Positions 60,468-64,000 of a stretch of 64,000 bases of DNA are shown one piece after another; the stretch's first letter is position 1; each line of letters opens with the position of its first letter. The translations under genes were made by a program, and so were the position numbers. The DNA is from Mycobacterium sp. (GTDB taxonomy: Bacteria; Actinomycetota; Actinomycetes; Mycobacteriales; Mycobacteriaceae): assembly GCA_021732005.1 (NCBI GenBank), contig JAKFVT010000010.1:1-64000 (forward strand), in the 5' to 3' direction. The notes below the pieces were generated by a model. It was not told the origin of the DNA, did not search any database, and saw only the letters and a program-made list of their open reading frames with translations.

Positions 60468-61496
60468 ATGAAAGAGAATCTGGGGGGCGCGATCTGGCGC
60501 GTCAGTGCGTTCCTGGCGGTGTGCGCGCTCGGCTTGGTGGCCATGCTCGCGATCTTCGCCCAACTGCGCTTCGAGACCGAGAAGACCTACACCGCCGAGT
60601 TCCGCACGGTGTCCGGGCTGGAGAACGGCAACTTCGTTCGTATCGCCGGTGTCGAAGTCGGCAAGGTCAAGAACATCAGCATCCGCGACGACGGAGTCGC
60701 CGTGGTCGAATTCGGCACCGACGCATCGGTGGTGCTGACGGACGGTAACCGGGCGGTGGTCCGCTACCGCAACCTGATCGGCGAACGCTATCTGGCGCTC
60801 GAGGAAGGCGTGGGTGGAACGCGGGTCATCCAACCCGGTGCCACCATCCCGCTGTCGCACACCGCGCCGGCGCTGGACCTCGACGCACTCCTGGGCGGCT
60901 TCCGCCCGCTGTTCCGCGCGTTGGACCCCGAGCAGGTCAACGCGTTGTCCGGCCAGCTGATCGAGGCTTTACAGGGCCAAGGCCCGACCATCTCGACCTT
61001 CTTGACCCAGACCGCAACCCTGACCAACACCCTGGCCGACCGGGATCAGTTGATCGGTCAGGTCATCAACAACCTCAAATCCGTTGTGGGATCGCTGGGC
61101 GACCAGAGCTCGCAGTTCGCCGGTGCCGTCGACGCGCTGTCCCTGTCGCTGACGGCGATGGCAGACCGGAGACAAGACCTGCGCGATGGACTCGCTTACG
61201 CCAACAAGGCGGCAGCATCGATCAGCGATCTGCTCGCCCAGGGCCGCGCACCGCTGAAAGAAGTTGTCGACGAGTCGGACCGGACAGCGACAGTCGCGCT
61301 GGCAGACCGCGAGTACTTCGACCATCTGCTCGACACACTGCCGGACGTCTACCGGATGTTGAACCGCCAGGGGCTCTACGGCGATTACTTCAGCTTCTAT
61401 CTGTGCGATCTGATCCTGAAGCTGAACGGCAAAGGCGGGCAGCCTGTTTACGTCAAGGTTGCCGGTCAGGACAGCGGAAGGTGCGCGCCACGATGA
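60468..61496 (+). CDS. MceB-type protein
   Basis: A 342-residue Mce subunit. The anchor is VSAFLAVCALGLVAMLAIFA, the MCE domain is TYTAEFRTVSGLENGNFVRIAGVEVGKVKNI, and a helical tail follows with the closing Cys residues YLCDLI and GRCAPR. It is ten bases after mceA and overlaps mceC by ATGA. Confidence 0.93.
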   Translation: MKENLGGAIWRVSAFLAVCALGLVAMLAIFAQLRFETEKTYTAEFRTVSGLENGNFVRIAGVEVGKVKNISIRDDGVAVVEFGTDASVVLTDGNRAVVRYRNLIGERYLALEEGVGGTRVIQPGATIPLSHTAPALDLDALLGGFRPLFRALDPEQVNALSGQLIEALQGQGPTISTFLTQTATLTNTLADRDQLIGQVINNLKSVVGSLGDQSSQFAGAVDALSLSLTAMADRRQDLRDGLAYANKAAASISDLLAQGRAPLKEVVDESDRTATVALADREYFDHLLDTLPDVYRMLNRQGLYGDYFSFYLCDLILKLNGKGGQPVYVKVAGQDSGRCAPR

Positions 61497-62737
61497 AGAC
61501 CTTCGCCGAACGCAACCCCATCGTCGTCGGCGTGGTGGGCGTGTCTGTCACCCTGGGCGTCGTCCTCGGTGCTCTCAACTACGGGAAGCTCCCGTTCATC
61601 AACTCCGATCGGCACTACTCGGCCTATTTCGCCGAGGCCGGCGGACTGCTCACCGGAGCGGCGGTGCAAGTCTCCGGCTTCAGGGCCGGCAAGGTCAACA
61701 GCATCGACCTCGACGGCCCGCGCGTGCTGGTCACCTTCGAGGTCGACAAGAACATCCGGCTCGGCAACCACACCGCGGCCGCGATCAAAACGAAAAGCAT
61801 TCTCGGCGCCAAGATCCTGGAACTGACGCCGGCCGGCGACGGCAGGCAAACCGGTCCCATTCCCCTCGACCGCACGACCTCGCCATACCAACTGCCCGAT
61901 GCCCTCGGTGATCTGACCGCCACCATCAGTCAGCTGGACACCACCCGATTGTCCGACTCGTGGAAGATACTCGCCGGCGAATTCTCCCAGACACCAACGG
62001 CTCTCAAAGTCGCGCTGCAGGGTGTCGCGCGGTTCTCGGAAACGCTGAACGCTCGCGACGCCCAGTTACGCAAGCTGCTGACCGACGCCAACAAGATCAC
62101 GACGGTGCTGGCGCAGCGCAGCGCCGCCATCGTGGCGATGCTCACCGACAGCAACGCCCTGCTGGCTGACCTGACGAGCCAAAGCGGCGCCCTGGACGAG
62201 ATCTCGGGGAACATCACCGCGCTGAGCCGCCAGCTCAAGGAAGTGATCGCCGAGAACAGGCAGACGCTGGAGCCAGCGTTGGACAAGCTGAACCAGCTCC
62301 TGACGATCCTCGACAACCGAAAGGAGCGGATTCAGCTGGCGATCAAGGGGTTCAACCAGTATGCGATGTCGCTGGGCGAATCGATGTCGTCGGGACCGTT
62401 CTTCAAGTTCTACATCGCCAATCTGCTTCCCGGACAGTTCATCCAGCCCTTCGTCGACGCTGCATTCTCCGATCTCGGCCTCGACCCGAACGTCCTGGCG
62501 CCCTCGCAGCGCACCGATCCGGAGACCGGCCAGCCCGGCACGCCACCGCTGCCGCTGCCCTTCCCCCGCACCGGCCAGGGCGGTGAGCCCCGACTGAGCC
62601 TTCCCGACGCGATCACCGGCACGCCCGGCGATCCCCGCTATCCCTATCGGGAGCCGCCTCCGGCTCCGCCGCCCGGCGGGCCGCCGCCCGGACCGCCTGC
62701 CGCACCGGTACCCGTGCTCGAGGGGCAGGGCCAATGA
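61493..62737 (+). CDS. MceC-type protein
   Basis: A 414-residue Mce subunit. The anchor is IVVGVVGVSVTLGVVLGALNY, the MCE domain is HYSAYFAEAGGLLTGAAVQVSGFRAGKV, and long helices and a Pro-rich tail (EPPPAPPPGGPPPGPP) follow. Start at ATG 61493 (overlap with mceB); the ORF extends upstream only as shadow. Overlaps mceD by ATGA. Confidence 0.93.
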   Translation: MKTFAERNPIVVGVVGVSVTLGVVLGALNYGKLPFINSDRHYSAYFAEAGGLLTGAAVQVSGFRAGKVNSIDLDGPRVLVTFEVDKNIRLGNHTAAAIKTKSILGAKILELTPAGDGRQTGPIPLDRTTSPYQLPDALGDLTATISQLDTTRLSDSWKILAGEFSQTPTALKVALQGVARFSETLNARDAQLRKLLTDANKITTVLAQRSAAIVAMLTDSNALLADLTSQSGALDEISGNITALSRQLKEVIAENRQTLEPALDKLNQLLTILDNRKERIQLAIKGFNQYAMSLGESMSSGPFFKFYIANLLPGQFIQPFVDAAFSDLGLDPNVLAPSQRTDPETGQPGTPPLPLPFPRTGQGGEPRLSLPDAITGTPGDPRYPYREPPPAPPPGGPPPGPPAAPVPVLEGQGQ

Positions 62738-63993
62738 CCAAGCGCCGTCCCAATGTCCGCCTCGGCCTGGCCACCGTGCTGGTCGTTCTCGTCCTGGCCG
62801 GTATCACGGAATTGCTGGTGTCGGCCGGTTCGGCGAGCCGACGAACGGTTGTCGGCTACTTCGCGAACAGCAACGGCATCTTCGTCGGTGACGAGGTCCG
62901 TATCCTCGGGGTCCCCGTCGGCAAGATCGACAGGATCGAACCGCAGCCCGACCGCGTGAAGATCACCTTCTGGTACGACGCCAAATACCCCGTGCCCGCC
63001 GACGCCAAAGCGGCAATCCTGTCCCCGGCTATCGTCACCGCACGGATCATCCAGCTCACCCCGGCATACACCGGCGGACCGCAGCTGCAGGACCACGCCG
63101 TCATCCCGCAGGAGCGCACCGCGGTCCCGGTCGAGTGGGACGATCTGCGGCAACAGCTCGAACGGCTCAGCCAGCTCGTGCAGCCCACCGAGCCGGGCGA
63201 AGTCAGCACTCTGGGATCGGTTGTGCACACCGCCGCGGACACTCTACGAGGACAGGGTGCGACCATCAGAAAGACCATCATCGAACTGTCACAAGCGGTT
63301 TCGGTCCTCGGTGACCACAGCGACGACCTGTTCGGCACCGTGAAGAACCTCTCGGTCCTGGTCTCGGCCCTGCAGGACAGCGGCGAGGCGATGCGACAGC
63401 TCAACACCAACCTGGCTTCGGCGACCGGCCTGCTCAGCAACGACCCCAATGAAGTCGCCGACGCGGTGTCGGCGCTGGACGCGGTTGTCGGCGATGTGCG
63501 CAGCTTCGTCGCCGACAACCGGGAGTCGCTGGGCACCACGGCAGACAAGCTGGCATCGGTCTCGTCGGCCCTGGCCGCCAGCCTCGACGACATCAAACAG
63601 GCGCTGCATGTCGCCCCGAACGAACTGCAGAACCTGATGAACACCTACCAGCCGGCACAAGCCACGATGGGCGGCGCCTACGCGTTCAACAACTTCGCCG
63701 ACCCGATCACCTTCCTGTGCGGCGCTATTCAGGCGGCTTCCCGGCTGGGCGCCGAACAGTCGGCCAAGCTGTGCGTCCAATATCTGGCACCGATCGTCAA
63801 GAACCGGCAGTACAACTTTCCACCGCTGAGCGAGAACCTCATCGTCGGGGCCACTGCACGGCCAAACGAGGTGACCTACAGCGAGGACTGGCTGCGACCC
63901 GACTACGTTCCGCCGGTGAATCCCACTGTCCAACAGACAGATCCGTCCGACGGACTGTCCGGCATGATGCTGCCGGCCCGGGAGGGCTCATGA
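62734..63993 (+). CDS. MceD-type protein
   Basis: A 419-residue Mce subunit. The anchor is LGLATVLVVLVLAGITELL, the MCE domain is TVVGYFANSNGIFVGDEVRILGVPVGKI, and a helical region and a C-terminal Cys pair (TFLCGAIQ, KLCVQYL) follow. It ends overlapping the next ATG (63990). Confidence 0.93.
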   Translation: MTKRRPNVRLGLATVLVVLVLAGITELLVSAGSASRRTVVGYFANSNGIFVGDEVRILGVPVGKIDRIEPQPDRVKITFWYDAKYPVPADAKAAILSPAIVTARIIQLTPAYTGGPQLQDHAVIPQERTAVPVEWDDLRQQLERLSQLVQPTEPGEVSTLGSVVHTAADTLRGQGATIRKTIIELSQAVSVLGDHSDDLFGTVKNLSVLVSALQDSGEAMRQLNTNLASATGLLSNDPNEVADAVSALDAVVGDVRSFVADNRESLGTTADKLASVSSALAASLDDIKQALHVAPNELQNLMNTYQPAQATMGGAYAFNNFADPITFLCGAIQAASRLGAEQSAKLCVQYLAPIVKNRQYNFPPLSENLIVGATARPNEVTYSEDWLRPDYVPPVNPTVQQTDPSDGLSGMMLPAREGS

Positions 63994-64000
63994 AACCGAC
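63990..64000 (+). CDS. Start of the next mce gene (expected MceE lipoprotein), cut by window edge
   Basis: ATG at 63990 overlaps the mceD stop (ATGA). Only M-K-P is readable. The position predicts MceE, usually a lipoprotein; this is from operon order alone. Confidence 0.6.

Overview
This window is the chromosomal replication-origin region of a GC-rich mycobacterium, most like a fast-growing Mycolicibacterium. The evidence is the gene order rnpA-rpmH-dnaA-oriC-dnaN-gnd-recF-DUF721-gyrB-gyrA-DUF3566-tRNA-Ile-tRNA-Ala, two perfect parS sites, mycobacterial signature proteins (CwlM, MurJ with a pseudokinase tail, Mtc28, glucosylglycerate hydrolase) and an mce operon. No insertion sequence, prophage, CRISPR array or rRNA gene is visible.

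Region 1 (1-23 kb) carries homologues of the M. tuberculosis block Rv0050 to Rv0036c: ponA1 (partial), DUF5318, a DUF1707 membrane protein, a PadR regulator, ino1, a hydrolase, an F420-type oxidoreductase, GntR and MarR regulators, leuS, mtc28, yqgE and an MFS transporter. Mixed in are genes not in my recalled M. tuberculosis order: a PhoX-type phosphatase, a cytochrome P450 with a strong operator, a fused binding-protein/permease ABC transporter, glucosylglycerate hydrolase and an SDR. Many of these genes have a TANNNT -10 element 6-8 bases before the start codon, so they are predicted to be leaderless.

Region 2 (23-26.1 kb) is a two-gene module: a lipoprotein with a molybdopterin-oxidoreductase-like fold, translationally coupled to a membrane GGDEF-EAL protein with an intact I-site. 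It sits exactly where the Rv0036c-side block meets the Rv3906c-side block, and it overlaps tail to tail with a gene for a protein of Asp-rich, calcium-loop-like repeats.

Region 3 (26.5-39.4 kb) is the conserved pcnA / mutT4-DUF6049-murJ-sigM-rsmA-trxB-trxC-cwlM block: tRNA maturation, lipid II flipping and its control, an ECF sigma factor with an apparently shortened anti-sigma partner, thiol redox control and peptidoglycan regulation. Region 4 (39.6-44.8 kb, minus strand) holds rpmH-rnpA-yidD-yidC-khpB-rsmG-parA-parB, with one parS inside rsmG and one inside parA. Region 5 (45.3-57 kb, plus strand) holds dnaA, oriC, the replisome genes and gyrase.

Region 6 (57-64 kb) begins with tRNA-Ile, a 39-codon ORF of the DLW-39 type fitted almost without gaps between the two tRNAs, and tRNA-Ala. 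A complete-looking start of an mce operon follows (two YrbE permeases, MceA to MceD, and the first bases of MceE), running off the right end.

Main points of interest: the lipoprotein/c-di-GMP module; the tRNA-ORF-tRNA arrangement; a 45-bp inverted-repeat element that begins immediately after the stop codon of two genes; a short repeat inserted into coding frames (leuS, an SDR, possibly murJ); a perfect operator overlapping the P450 promoter; and the anti-SigM protein that lacks room for its sigma-binding domain.
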